Assembly: GCA_022606425.2 (NCBI GenBank) | Contig: JAHDVF020001303.1 | Coordinates: 372,001 to 436,000, forward strand | Direction: 5' to 3' | Origin: Lepidostoma basale | Lineage: Eukaryota > Arthropoda > Insecta > Trichoptera > Lepidostomatidae | Length of the DNA: 64,000 bases | Part shown: one piece after another, positions 30,719 to 40,856 of the stretch | Position numbering within the stretch: position 1 is the stretch's first letter | How the letters are laid out: each line of letters begins with the position of its first letter | Made by a program: the position numbers and the translations under genes | The notes under the pieces: generated by a model | The model's input: the letters and a program-made list of their open reading frames with translations, nothing else | The model's database searches: none | Told to the model about the DNA's origin: nothing

Positions 30719-31045
30719 ATGCAAAAATCGCAACCCTTCAGCCCAAGAATCTCTCTTCGGTGGAATGAAAGGTCAACTTTATGACCTTCCATCGTATAAT
30801 ATTCGATATATCCTATCTTTAAGATTTTGTGACCTACTCTTTGGGTGACATACTCGGAGATGTAAGGTATTCGATACGGAAATAACTTATAAGTGGTTAG
30901 ATAAAATTGAGCCATATTGTATCTCTTAGATAACTTATGATATCTTTCATCCCCTTAGCAAAAGCTTCCGAGTATTGAGAAAGGATGCCGTAATTTATCA
31001 GAAATAATATCAATTTCATATCATTATAGATATTTTATGATGGCA
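30719..31045. other. No recognisable gene
   Basis: Unmatched DNA. An AGGTCAACTTTATGACCTTCC inverted piece at about 30770 is short and isolated. Confidence 0.3.
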
Positions 31046-31097
31046 TGAAATTGTGCATGACACGATGTACGAATGTTGAGGAAGCGAAAGAAGTATA
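31046..31097 (+). mobile_element. LINE-A sliver
   Basis: GTGCATGACACGATGTACGA and GTTGAGGAAGCGAAAGAAGTA match the C-terminal CMTRCMNVEEAREVC codons. The mariner at 31113 lies just beyond, after an unmatched TTTTCAGTTATAT. Confidence 0.6.
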
Positions 31098-31112
31098 TTT
31101 TCAGTTATATTA

Positions 31113-31985
31113 TTAGGTGTATAACTTTGCTTCCGCCGTTTTGCAATAGATGGCAGTAGCGGTAAGTGGTAGTTGGAATAAATAGATCATAGATGTCGTA
31201 CAATAAGCTTAAGTATTTGTAAACATAACGCCATCGAAATATTAGTCGATTTGTGTCTGCATCATAAAGTTATTCCCGATTAAAGATGTCAGCTTACGAG
31301 CCAAATTCTCGTCATTTGCGGGATGCGTTTTAATTTTATGCTTTAATATGAAGAAATCTGCGGCTGAGGCTCATCGAATGCTCTCAAATACCTATGGTGA
31401 GGCCGCTATTAGTGAAAGAACGTGCCAAGAGTGGTTTCAACGCTTCAAGAACGTTGATTTTAACGTCGAAGACCAGCATGGCGGTGGAAGAGAGAAGGTT
31501 TTCGAAGATGCAGAATTGGAGGCATTACTTGATCAAGACTCGAGTCAAACGCAACAAGAATTGGCAGGATCATTGGGAGTGACGCAACCAGCCATTTCAA
31601 AACGCCTGAAAGTCATGGGAATGATTCAGAAACAAGGAAATTGGGTGCCGTACGAGTTGAAGCCGAGAGATGTTGAACGGCGTTTGTATCCCGCCGTATT
31701 CTCCAGACGTTGCTCCCTCGGACTATCGATTGTTACGATCAATGGCACACGGCCTAGCAGACCAGCACTTCCGGTCTTATGAAGAAGTAAAAAATTGGAT
31801 CTATTCGTGGATCGCTTCAAAAGATGACCAGTTTTTTCAACGCGGGATTCGTATGCTGCCTGAAAGATGGGAGAAAGTAGTGGCCAGCGATGGACAATAC
31901 TTTGAATTATAAATGTATAACCAGTTTTTTACGATAAAGCCTCGAATTTTGGAAAAAAACGGCGGAAGCAAAGTTATACACCTAA
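31113..31985 (+). mobile_element. Mariner, internally deleted, both ends intact
   Basis: Perfect terminal inverted repeats (TTAGGTGTATAACTTTGCTT...; 31113-31142 and 31956-31985) lie between TA dinucleotides at 31111 and 31986. A degraded start MSAYEPNSRHLRDAF leads to the frame at 31348-31680: KKSAAEAHRMLSNTYGEA, CQEWFQRFKNVDFNVEDQ, LDQDSSQTQQELAGSLGV and MGMIQKQGNWVPYELKPRD, the paired helix-turn-helix DNA-binding half. A deletion at about 31680 then joins it out of frame to PPYSPDVAPSDYRLLRSMAH...LPERWEKVVASDGQYFEL (31690-31912), the C-terminal block with the third catalytic Asp. The first two Asp residues are gone. It could still be moved by a related enzyme. Confidence 0.92.
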
Positions 31986-31987
31986 TA

Positions 31988-32216
31988 TATATTTACACCA
32001 GAATGGAGGTCACCTCCGAAAAATGTCGTGGTTAATATTTTTATTTTATAAATTAAATAAATTAAAGTGGAATATTAACAGTGTTGTTTTTTCAATTCCA
32101 AAGTTATATCAATGGAACTCCACAGTGTTAATGCCTGAACATTGCGTGTGACGGTCAATTCTTTCTGGTAGTTAGTTTAAATATTTAAGTAATAGTCATA
32201 TAGCCAAAGATAAAAA
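31988..32216. other. No recognisable gene; LINE-A/J tail trace
   Basis: GTGTGACGGTCAATTCTTTC..GTAGTTAGTT at 32148-32175 is a scrap of the LINE-A/SINE-J 3' end. The rest is AT-rich and unmatched. Confidence 0.35.
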
Positions 32217-32287
32217 TTGAGAAAAAGATTAAATCATGATAGTCTGCAACATTAGCATGGATGGTCAAAATCTGGAACAAATAAATT
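32217..32287 (+). mobile_element. LINE-A upstream fragment
   Basis: IMIVCNISMDGQNLEQI matches the IMTVCKISVNGENLGQV segment at 8778-8830, from the 5' side of the longest copy. Confidence 0.6.
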
Positions 32288-32359
32288 ATAAGCTTTGTAA
32301 TTTGTGAAAAATATTATATAATTTGTGTAAAATGAATTATATAATATGTCTTATTTTTC

Positions 32360-32925
32360 AACCAATTTTTCATTTCTCCCAATAACAATTTAAACAATTT
32401 CTTCATTCATATTTTAAAGTTCTTGCTGGTGTTGGATTGTTTTAAGTGCCAAATTAAAGTTAATTAAAAAAAAGGCGAAAACGTGGAGTAATAATTTATG
32501 TTAAATAAATTCTTAATTCTAAATTTGAAAACATATTGAAGTTCCTGCTAGAGTTGGGTTGTTTTAAGTGCCTAACTACAGTTGTTTAAAAGAACGGTGG
32601 ATACGTGGAATATAAATTAAATATACACAAAACTTCGGATCGTCCAGCTGACAACATGTGCACCATCTAAAAGAACATTATGTGTTATGTATTTTTTTTT
32701 ATATCATTGTATTTGATATATTAGTTTTAGATTTATTTTGTGAACGTTGGACGATCTAAGTGTGCGCTAGAGATGCCTATTGGTGGCGATGAGGCTTGCA
32801 ACCCATCACACCCCGTTTCCCGCGGGGGCGAAAAGAAAAGGATGGAGTGCCGCATCGGTTAAAATGTGGCAGTCTATTCTTTCAGCCTACTCCTTCGGAG
32901 AGACGGCGTGATGGTTAGTTAGTTA
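32360..32925 (+). mobile_element. SINE-J with partly doubled 5' region
   Basis: A GTTCTTGCTGGTGTTGGATT unit (32421) is followed 115 bp later by a second, GTTCCTGCTAGAGTTGGGTT (32541). Then come ATCGTCCAGCTGACAACATG, GTGCGCTAGAGATGCC, GAGGCTTGCAACCCATCACA, GGATGGAGTGCCGCATCGG and GACGGCGTGATGGTTAG. Its 3' end meets the 3' end of the LINE-A copy on the other strand. Confidence 0.75.
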
Positions 32926-33345
32926 ACTAACTAACCATCACGCCGTCTCGCCGAAGGGGTAGACAAAAATAATGGACTGCCACACTTTTCTTTCCTGACC
33001 TATTTCTCTCGCTTCCTCAACATTCACACATCGTGTCATGCACGCGCGTCGATTTCTCTAAGTCCTCACGTGGCCGACCATTTTTTTACCATTATTTCTT
33101 TACTCATTCTTGCTATGTGTCCAAACCATCTTAACGATCCTCTCATTATTTTGTTCATAACACCATCATTCGCACCGCATTCACTTTTTATATTTTCATT
33201 CGACACTCTACCATACACAGGATATCCGCACATTCGTCTAAGAGATCTCGTTTCTAGTGCATGTATTCTACTTTCATCATTCTTTTGCCAGTTCCATGTT
33301 TCACTTCTATACATAAGGGTCGATAGAAGAACACCATTAGTTACT
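32926..33345 (-). mobile_element. LINE-A copy joined tail-to-tail to SINE-J
   Basis: Minus strand: an open frame (33383-33066) with LLSTLMYRSETWNWQKND, MRSLRRMCGYPVYGRVSNEN, KIMRGSLRWFGHIARMSKE, broken before the C-terminus. The tail (TAAC)n begins at 32926 and abuts the (GTTA)n of SINE-J, giving a TTAGTTAGTTAACTAACTAA palindrome at the join. Confidence 0.85.
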
Positions 33346-33972
33346 CTTTGAAAACATTGTATTTTTACAATACTTTCTTGCACTTTTCACAAACATGTTT
33401 CGAGACAGTGTATAGACTTAAAAATATTAGTTAATTTCGTTATCATTGAGAAAAAGTGATTATGAAAAAACAAATCTGTAGATCACATAAGCGTATCTCT
33501 TTGTTATAGTTCTTTTTTTATTTTGCAAGAATAAAATGAAAAGTGAAATTTTAAACACAATTTATCGTTTTCCCAAGCGGTGTTAATTTTCATAACCGTT
33601 TAAAACACAAGATAAATAAACCCTCACATATTTCACTACAAACGTTTCAGTATAATTTACTTCATGTTTATTTTATTCTGCACGGTCTGGACTTGAGGCG
33701 TACTGCGGCTTTTATGGCCCCACATTTGAGTCTTACAGTGGCGTAGCTACTGAACACAGCCCGGAGATACATTTGCCCTGATATATGTAGGCGATGCCTT
33801 TGTTCGCAGGACGTTGCCACTTCCTAGCGCTGGAGCTCCTGTGAAAGCAGATAATAAATTATACTCAAACTGGAATACGCTCATAACCGTGCCTTGAAAT
33901 CAAGCAGCACACTAGAGTCCGATGGCAAAAATACTGTTCTAAATTGTGTCTGTATATTCTGTATATAACTAC
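33346..33972. other. No recognisable gene
   Basis: CACTTTTCACAAACATGTTTCG at 33391 is family R. TACAGTGGCGTAGCTAC at 33735 looks like one hAT-type terminus, but I find no partner end. The region 33680-33930 is less AT-rich than its surroundings and unidentified. Confidence 0.4.
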
Positions 33973-34731
33973 CTGACCTTAAATGTAAAAAAATTTAACA
34001 ATATACACTTTGAAACACGCAAAAAAAACATAACATAAACATGAAAATAAAAAAATGACGTAATAACCGAACTCGTCTATGTAAAGTACCTAAAACTAAC
34101 AATGGACAAACAACTAAAATGGACAAAACACATAGACAACCTAACAAACAAGTAAGCATCACTATACTCCCTCTTCTACAAAATACAAAATTACATACCT
34201 AGAAAAGAAAAAGTTATGATGTACGAAGCATATGCTAAAAGCCGACTGACATATATAATTCCCTTCTGGGGGACAGGAAACCAAAAAGACATCTCTAGAC
34301 TCCAAAGACTACAAAATGAAATAATAAAATTAGCTAATAAAATTAACTAAAGTATACAGACAAACAAAACAAATGGATATATCAGACCTGACCAAATTTG
34401 TGACCTTGAAAATTGTACACAGAATGACCATGGAAGAGACAACAGACAGCAACTACAAATTAACCAAAAATTCAGACGTACACAGACACTGGACCAGAAA
34501 CTGTGACAGATATCACTTACCGAATGCACGAACTAAGATAAGACAATCAATGATATTGAAAAATGGACTGAAACTTTACAATGAACTACCAAAAGACACA
34601 AGGAGTTCCACAATAAACCAATTTAAAATATAACTGAAACATTATATAGTAGTTATATAGTAGTTACAAGTAAGATCTAAAAATGTATCCAAATAACCCA
34701 ATTGTTTTTTTTAATAAATTAAATAAATAAA
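33973..34731 (+). mobile_element. LINE-G, second copy
   Basis: Same limits as 2912-3660 (ACCTGACCTTAAATG to AAATGTATCCAAATAACCC). The frame at 34373-34633 reads MDISDLTKFVTLKIVHRMTM, KLTKNSDVHRHWTRNCDRYH, RTKIRQSMILKNGLKLYNEL and PKDTRSSTINQFKI with stop. The upstream YVKYLKLTMDKQLKWTKH part has stops. Two copies ending at the same bases show a defined 3' end without a long tail. Confidence 0.82.
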
Positions 34732-34888
34732 AATTAAAAAAGGATCCAACAAATTATATACGAATTTTTTTTAAGTTTCGATCCTAGAAATCAGTTTTCA
34801 TCACAGTATATTGGCATCTTTCCTGGTTCTTAGATGCCACTTGAACCTTTTAATATAACAGTTTCCCGTTGCTTGCCATATTTTGTAT
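34732..34888. other. No recognisable gene
   Basis: Short AT-rich spacer. Confidence 0.3.
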
Positions 34889-35226
34889 ACTATCTTCTTC
34901 GTCGGCATGTCTCTATTCACTGTTGGACGTAAGCCTCTCCACCCCCACACCATCCCTCTTGGTCTCTTGGCCTGCATTCAATAACCCTCTAGCTCCATCT
35001 TTCATCATCCCGAAGGCACACATGCCCAGCCCATTGCCACTTCCTCCTGGCAATGCGTATCCTTATATCGGTGACCCTGGTGCGTCTTCTAATCTCCACG
35101 TTGGCTATTTAATCTCTCAGTGAGATGCCCAACATGGATCTTTTCACGGCCCGTTGTGCAACTTTAATTTTGTTCATTACTTCTCTAGTCAACGTCCATG
35201 TCTCGCATCCGTAGTTCATATAACAT
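34889..35226 (-). mobile_element. LINE-D (RTE-like) 3' fragment
   Basis: Minus strand: MNYGCETWTLTREVMNKIKV, AQRAVKRSMLGISLRD, VEIRRRTRVTDIRIRIARRK and WQWAGHVCLRDDERWS, then RVIECRPRDQ and EAYVQQ, with stops. The RWTDDI-type block before EAYVQQ is missing. RTE-like, but not the same subfamily as 13833. Confidence 0.82.
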
Positions 35227-35274
35227 TAGGTTTTTGAACCCCAATATTGAATACATTATTTTAAACTGTTGATT

Positions 35275-35385
35275 CTCATGACATGTGAAAGATAGCTAGT
35301 CTATTGCCGTGACTGTCGGTCCATCCTCTCTGCCTAACCCTTCGGAGAAACGGCGTTAAAGTTAGTTAGTTAGTTTGTTAGTTCA
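35275..35385 (+). mobile_element. SINE-K scrap and LINE-A/J 3' end
   Basis: TTGATTCTCATGACATGTGA..GATAGCTA is a minus-strand SINE-K piece. From 35313, GACTGTCGGTCCATCCTCTC and GAGAAACGGCGTTAAAG with GTTAGTTAG is a plus-strand LINE-A/SINE-J terminus. Confidence 0.55.
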
Positions 35386-35474
35386 GTTAATAAAACTTTA
35401 TATCGCTTAATGTATAATATGTTTAAGAAACTAAAAATAATGCCTGCATTGTTAAATCAAAGTCAATATTCTTC

Positions 35475-35640
35475 AAATCAAATCAAATCAGTTAATTAAC
35501 TCAATAGACATCCCAAACAGCATTAATGTTTAAAGCATCTATTGCGTACAGGTAAAATATTATACTATATATACAACATAATACCAGAAACGCATGAAAG
35601 CTGGTTCGACATTAGGAAAACGAAATCATCTCGAAAAACA
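35475..35640 (-). mobile_element. LINE-M 3' terminus
   Basis: ATCAAATCAAATCAGTTAAT, ACTCAATAGACATCCCAAAC and CGCATGAAAGCTGGTTCGAC match the 3' untranslated part of the copy at 19871-20439. No coding portion. Confidence 0.75.
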
Positions 35641-36177
35641 AGAAAAAAAAGGTACCTCACCTTCAAATGCAAATGTTTTAGAATAAATTAATTTTTCATT
35701 TGGGAAAATATATATCTACATATGTTATATAATATCAAAGATATACGTGAAGGGGGTGTTTATATTGTTAATGTTACACTTCCACGAATGAATTTTGATG
35801 AAGCTTTAGTTATTATAATTTTGTTACGTATGATCATAAATCATTAGAAAGTGTACAACTTGTCGCGGCTGCTAAATAATAGCCGTACTTTAGATATAAT
35901 AGTCCGTGATAGAATGTGATGCAGCGGTGACGCGGGGTAACTTTGTGCCAACTACGGTAACTCGGAGTTAGTTTGTTGGAGTTTTCGGGGTAAATTAATG
36001 TTATGGCACTTTGGGGAGATCTAGACCACATCCTAAACATTCGACTAACGAGCCGTGCAGCTGGGTACGGCGAAAGAATATAAACATTTAATTGAGATGA
36101 ATCTTTCTAGAAAACTTTTGAACCATAAGGTGTCGTTATTAAAGTTGAATTAAACTAAAAAATATAAACATACTAAC
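35641..36177. other. No recognisable gene
   Basis: 35860-36060 (CTTGTCGCGGCTGCTAAATA, GCAGCGGTGACGCGGGGTAA) is less AT-rich than its surroundings, has no stop-free frame of note, and is unidentified. Confidence 0.35.
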
Positions 36178-36305
36178 ATACCACCCCGCCATCTCTCCGA
36201 AGGGGTAGGCAAAAAATAATGGTATGCCACACTTTTCTTTCCTAACATATGTATCTAGTTTCCTCGACATTTATACATCGTGTCATGCACGCGCGTCGAT
36301 TTCTC
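36178..36305 (-). mobile_element. LINE-A 3' fragment
   Basis: Minus strand C-terminal codons RACMTRCINVEET and KSVAYHYF..YPFGEMAG with a decayed tail. It faces the plus-strand copy at 36332. Confidence 0.65.
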
Positions 36306-36331
36306 TGATTATAACTCTGATAAATATATAT

Positions 36332-36447
36332 TATGTATGAAAGCGAAGCATGGAACTGGCAAACGAAGGTTTAAAGTAGAATAAATGCAGTAGAAATGAG
36401 ATCTCTTAGACGAATGTGGGGACATTCTGTGTATGATAGAGTGTCGT
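36332..36447 (+). mobile_element. LINE-A fragment cut by LINE-M
   Basis: MYESEAWNWQTKV, RINAVEMRSLRRMWGHSVYD and RVS, then an abrupt switch at 36448 to LINE-M codons. Confidence 0.7.
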
Positions 36448-36990
36448 ACAGAAGAAATTTCTGCGATACCTCTATCTTAGGGAATATGGATATTACCCGT
36501 GGCTCTTTCCGACTGATTTCTTGCTAGAGATGCTGGACTACCAGTCACTTGAGAAGAGACGAGACATTCACTTGGGTGTTCACTTCTTTCGACTGATAGG
36601 CGGTTGTATACAGAAATCAGTAATCCTGAGTGATGTAGGTCTGTTGTAGTCCGTCCCTGATAATTGTCTTCGACAATGGGACCATAGATTGTTTTATCTC
36701 CTACGATGCAGAACCAACCTGCCAATGGTTATGCCGTTAAGTAGAGCAATACCTTTGCTAAATCGTGTCACCTAGAAGGTCGACGTATTTAGTGATAGTG
36801 TAGTTGACCTTAGGGAGGCGCTGTCTCTATCTTTGTTATAATTGTGAGTTCATCATATTATTTTATTATGTGTTATTTTGTATTTCAAAATTTTGGTTAA
36901 TAATATTATGTCTCATTGGTGTGTTAGAATGTAGTTATATGATGATATTGATATGTTTAAATAAATAAATGAAATTAAATGAAATGTATG
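36448..36990 (+). mobile_element. LINE-M, diverged subfamily
   Basis: RRNFCDTSILGNMDITRG-like and then, in the correct frame, KKFLRYLYLREYGYYPWLFP, TDFLLEMLDYQSLEKRRDIH and GVHFFRLIGGCIQKSVILSD. It continues NLPMVMPLSRAIPLL and ends AATGAAATTAAATGAAATG. The protein is clearly related to 20010-20330 but the 3' untranslated part differs. Confidence 0.8.
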
Positions 36991-37536
36991 ATCAAATAAT
37001 ACAATATATTACGTATGTTAAGCGTTTCCCTCGTTGTGATGTTTAGAAGTTTAGCAAAAGAAGAGTAAACAAGGATTTCGTGATTTTCCCAAATCCGTGC
37101 ACCACTTGGGACTAATCACGTTTCACTTGTTATCTTATTCTCCTTACTCTTGTTATGATTTCCAAGTACGTTAGCATTTAGCGTACTATATAACGCGCTA
37201 AGTATAAAGTTCCACGAATTTTGTATGATAACCTTAGAACGATAAATTATTATTAATGGGAAATATATTCAGGCAAAAAACAATAGAGCTAGGGCCCAGA
37301 GTGTGATATCAATATATTCTGAATAAACAATTACAAACGACCGAGTTTTCCGATATTTTGAGAACAGTAACAAAATATTTCACGATTTTACGATTATGAC
37401 TATGTCTAAGGAATAAGAGAAGATGTAAAATACCATATTTTTGGGAGAAAACACAATTTCATCTAAGATCGTGTGCGAGAAATGTAAATGTATTTTCGAA
37501 TAATGCTATATCAATGATTGGAATTATTTTTACAAT
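36991..37536. other. No recognisable gene
   Basis: AT-rich spacer without a repeat that I can match. Confidence 0.35.
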
Positions 37537-37622
37537 AAGATTTATTATTATTATTTTGTTGAATCGCTCTTTACATCGTGACAGCATGAGTCAAATCGAT
37601 GTAAAGAGTATTATAGCTATCA
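37537..37622 (-). mobile_element. SINE-K 3' end
   Basis: Minus strand GATAGCTATAATACTC, TTTACATCGATTTGACTC, ATGTAAAGAGCGATTCAAC and an (AAT)n tail. It lacks the tRNA-like part. Confidence 0.75.
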
Positions 37623-37834
37623 TTGGTTCTGATTTTGAAAATTTGGTTTGGTTCATAAGGTGCTCCCGTCAATTTGGAGATTTTTCGTGTATAAGTGAAT
37701 TGTTTGGGTCAATTTGATAATTGCCGCTCTTTATGATAGTTATTTGTGACAAAAAATACGTTTTTACTGTTTTGGTGTTAAAATGATACAAGTGTTTTTC
37801 GTTTATAAAAAGAATTTTGACAGATGTAAAAATA

Positions 37835-38299
37835 AATTTTTCATTTGTTCCAATGACAATTTGAAAAAATTCTTCAATAATAATTTTAAGTTCTTGCTGG
37901 TGTTGGATTGTTTTAAGTGCCTTATTACAGTAAATTAAAAAAAAACAGTGGATAACGTGGAATAAAAATTAAATAAACACAAATGTCCGGATCGTCCAGC
38001 TGACGACAAGTGCACCATCTAAAATAACAATATGTGTTAAATTATTTTTCTTTTTTCTTTTTTTTTGTATCATTGTATTTCAGATAATTTGTTTTAGATT
38101 TATTATGTAGACGTTGAACGATCGAAGTGTGCGCGGGAGATGCCTTTTGGTGGCGATGAGGTTCGCAACCCATCACACCGCGTCTCTCGCGATGGCGAAA
38201 AGAGAAGGATGGAGTGCCGCATCGATAAAAGTGTGGCAGTCCATTCTTTCTGCCTACCCTTTCGGGGAGACGGCGTGATGGTTAGTTAGTTAGTTAGTG
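37835..38299 (+). mobile_element. SINE-J, fullest copy
   Basis: Order of parts: CATTTGTTCCAATGACAATT, GTTCTTGCTGGTGTTGGATT, ACGTGGAATAAAAATTAAAT, GGATCGTCCAGCTGACGAC, a T-rich stretch, ACGTTGAACGATCGAAGTG, GCGCGGGAGATGCC, TGGTGGCGATGAGGTTCGCAA (B-box-like GGTTCGCAACC), CACACCGCGTCTC, GGATGGAGTGCCGCATCG, then from about 38232 the LINE-A 3' end: GTGTGGCAGTCC, TTCTTTCTGCCTACC and GGCGTGATGGTTAGTTAG. It has no frame. The shared end implies copying by LINE-A machinery. Confidence 0.8.
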
Positions 38300-38307
38300 A
38301 TTCTCGT

Positions 38308-38466
38308 GACATGCGATAGGTAGCTAATCTATCGCCATTTTATTCTCACGTGAATTCTACACGAGGCCAAAGACAGTGTGACAATCACACTGTCCTCGCC
38401 GGGAATCGAACCCGGAACCTTCGGGGTGGCAGTCAATGCACTTACGACTCGTCCACGAAGGTCGTC
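38308..38466 (-). mobile_element. SINE-K copy
   Basis: B box reads GGTTCGATTCC on the minus strand (38412-38402). The 5' tRNA-like part extends to 38466 (CGACCTTCGTGGACGAGTCG). The 3' side is cut where it meets the SINE-J tail. Confidence 0.85.
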
Positions 38467-38639
38467 AGACCTTATTGTCGTCGACCATTATGACTTACAA
38501 GTCTACTGGATCAGTCATGATAATTTATCGGCAGAGAATTAAAACAGAAGACCAAAGTTTATAAATGTAGATATACACTTAACAAACACTTTTAAATGTT
38601 TAAGATAGTTTAGATATGTGGCATGTGATTAAAGAAAAA

Positions 38640-38900
38640 AGATTTTAAAAAAGTATATGCGTACTATGTAAACGGAAGAAGAAGACGTGAGATGAAGAAA
38701 ACGTGAGACGATCAGATCAACGAAGTATTAAATGTAGGGCACGTGATGAGTCGGACAAATCAATGTGCGTGCAGAATACAATGTATGAATATTGAAGAAT
38801 CGAGAGAAGTATGTCGGATAAGAACAATGTGGAGGTAAAATTTTTCTGCCTACCACTTCGGAAATACGGTGTGATGATTAGTTAGTTAGTTAGCTAGTTG
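38640..38900 (+). mobile_element. LINE-A 3' fragment, diverged
   Basis: KKVYAYYVNGRRRREMKKT, RRSDQRSIKCRARDESDK and MNIEESREVCRIRTMWR, then FLPTTSEIRCDD and GATTAGTTAGTTAGTTAGC. It sits between subtypes A1 and A2. Confidence 0.75.
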
Positions 38901-39081
38901 TTGGTTATAATAAAAAATAGAAAGCATGCGTTTTCATTTGAATTAATTAATAATAAAATGATTTATTAAATTTTCATATGAAGCACTCACATTGTGGTTG
39001 TTACTAAAAAAACTTGTTACTGTTAAAATTAAAAACACTGTTATAATATCACAATTTCTTTTTATTCACTGAGAGTGTCGC

Positions 39082-39117
39082 GACAACTGTTTCGCCAACC
39101 GATGTTGGATTCATCAG
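39082..39117 (-). ncRNA. Hammerhead-ribozyme-like motif (left arm)
   Basis: Minus strand CTGATGA, extra A, helix II (T)CCAAC/GTTGG(C) with the pair next to the core lost, GAAAC, AGTT loop, GTC. Confidence 0.55.
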
Positions 39118-39133
39118 GTGTTACAATAAACAC

Positions 39134-39169
39134 CTGATGATGCCAACATCGGTTGGCGAAACAGCTGTC
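39134..39169 (+). ncRNA. Hammerhead-ribozyme-like motif (right arm)
   Basis: CTGATGA (39134-39140), extra T, helix II GCCAAC/GTTGGC with an ATCG loop, GAAAC (39158-39162), AGCT, GTC. No core substitution is visible. The ACAGCTGT of helix III is self-complementary, so two molecules could also pair there. Confidence 0.65.
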
Positions 39170-39275
39170 GCGACATTCTAAGTGAATTAGAAGTAGTTGT
39201 GATATTATAACAGTATTTTAAATTTTAACAGTAATAATTTTGAAGTATCATAGTGTTTCGGCCAAAACAATGGAC

Positions 39276-39996
39276 TAAAAAGAACTTGGTATTTAACCAC
39301 GGTATGGTTATTTTAATTAATACCAACTAGTTTCATTTGGACCCAAGCTTAATCAGGGCAGTATAACAACGATAAGTATATAATATATATAAAAAGGTAA
39401 TTTATTTCTTATAAGACTTATAAATTAAGTCTAAGGTTTTGCGTAAGAGAACATTCGTGAATAAAAAAAAAGTATTTAAAAAAACTCAAGACGAAATTGT
39501 TATTAATGCATATACTCGTACATGTATTCTACAAAAAATGAACATAATCATTCGACAAAAAGCTGATCAATATAAACGCTTATTAGAAAAGTTAGATAAA
39601 ATAACTTTGGAGTACCCCGTGTAGCGATAAAAAGGTCAAAAGTTCGGGGAAGTTGTAGAAACATGTGGATTGATACGATGCCCCAGATTACGGTTCTGTG
39701 TTAACCTAAAGTTTTAATGAACTCCTTGGGATTATGATTAAAATCTGCTTGAGGCAGACGCAAATAGATTGGTATCTTATTCCCGGAGGACGGATACGGA
39801 GTAGGTTCTTGGTTTTAAAACGATACCAAATATTCTAAAATGACACGAGGAGCAACGAATGTTGTAGCATAATGGAAATATGCATCAATTGTGAATCAGG
39901 TAAAAAAACTTTTGTGTAATACAGTGGTTATTTTATACCCGGAGGAAGTTTCCAAGCAGCAAAATATATACGAGTACAGTGTATATAGATATAAAA
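39276..39996. other. Mostly unmatched; one decayed ribozyme-like motif
   Basis: Minus strand 39356-39322 reads CTGATTA..AAGCTTGG..GAAAC, related to 15686-15720 with G8 changed. The frame at 39439-39624 (KKKVFKKTQDEIVINAYTRT..) matches nothing I know and is probably chance. Confidence 0.35.
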
Positions 39997-40298
39997 AAAC
40001 TAACCATCACGCCATTTCCCCGGAGGGGTAGGCAGAGAGAATGGATCGCCACAATGCTCTGTCCTGGCATACCTCTCAGGCTTCCACTACATTCATACAT
40101 CGTACCATGCACGCACGTAGATTATTCCGACTTCGAATGTGACCGCCTTTTAGTAATTGATTTATTTGGTCATGCCACGTTTTCCTCGGTCGTCCTCGGC
40201 TTCTTTTTCCACTCACGCTGCTTGTGTATAACTTTTTTAGCATTCTACTCTCATCCATTCGTTCCATATGTCCAAACCATCTCAGGGATCCTTTTTTA
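39997..40298 (-). mobile_element. LINE-A 3' fragment (subtype A3), open frame
   Basis: Minus strand frame 40267-40076: MERMDESRMLKKLYTSSVSG, KRSRGRPRKTWHDQINQLLK, GGHIRSRNNLRACMVRCMN and VVEA. It then continues REVCQDRALWRSILSAYPS to the 3' end. This copy shows the residues that the nested copy at 19543 has lost. Confidence 0.8.
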
Positions 40299-40340
40299 AC
40301 TATTTTCTATTAATAACTATTTTTTATAAAGCCTATACAA

Positions 40341-40856
40341 AAAAGCTAGAATGGCAGTGCACAATGGTGTTCTTCTACCGACCCTTATGTATGGAAGCGA
40401 AGCATGGAACTGGCAAAAGAAGAATAAATGCACTAGAAATGAGACCTCTTAGACAAATGTGCAGATACTCTGTGTATGATAGAGTGTCGAATGAAAATAT
40501 AAGAAGTGAATGCGGTGCGAATGATGGTGTTATGAACAAAATAATGAAAGGATCATTATGATGGTTTGGACATATGGAAAGAATGAATGAAGAAAGAATT
40601 GTAAAAAAATATATGTTAAAAATATAAATGGAACCAGAAATAGAGGAAGATCGAGGAAAATGTGGTACGATCAAATAAATCAAATATTGAATATCGGCCA
40701 TGTGAGGAGTCAGAGAAATCGACGCGCGTGCATAACACGATATATGAATGTTAAGAAATCGAGAGAAATATGTCAGGAAAGATAAGTGTGGCAGTCCATT
40801 CTTTCTGCCTACCCCTTCGGGGAGACGGCGTGATGGTTAGTTAGTTAGTTAGTTAT
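40341..40856 (+). mobile_element. LINE-A copy (subtype A1)
   Basis: KARMAVHNGVLLPTLMYGSE, AWNWQK, an in-frame loss of DES, MRPLRQMCRYSVYDRVSNEN, IMKGSL, stop, WFGHMERMNEERIVKK, NRGRSRKMWYDQINQILNIG and SILSAYPFGETA, ending in four GTTA units. Its 5' junction resembles the copy at 63640. Confidence 0.85.

Larger units (their letters stand above)
39010..39275. mobile_element. Palindromic element with two convergent hammerhead-like motifs
   Basis: Arms at about 39017-39117 and 39134-39237 pair nearly throughout (TTACTGTTAAAATT with AATTTTAACAGTAA; ATAATATCACAA with TTGTGATATTAT) around GTGTTACAATAAACAC. The right border AGTGTTTCGGCCAAAACAATGG is the shared end. It is the cleanest example of the pair arrangement. 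Confidence 0.7.

Noticed and set aside
37982..38025. CTGACGA within SINE-J as a hammerhead core
   Set aside because: No helix II or GAAA follows, and the other SINE-J copies do not conserve it.
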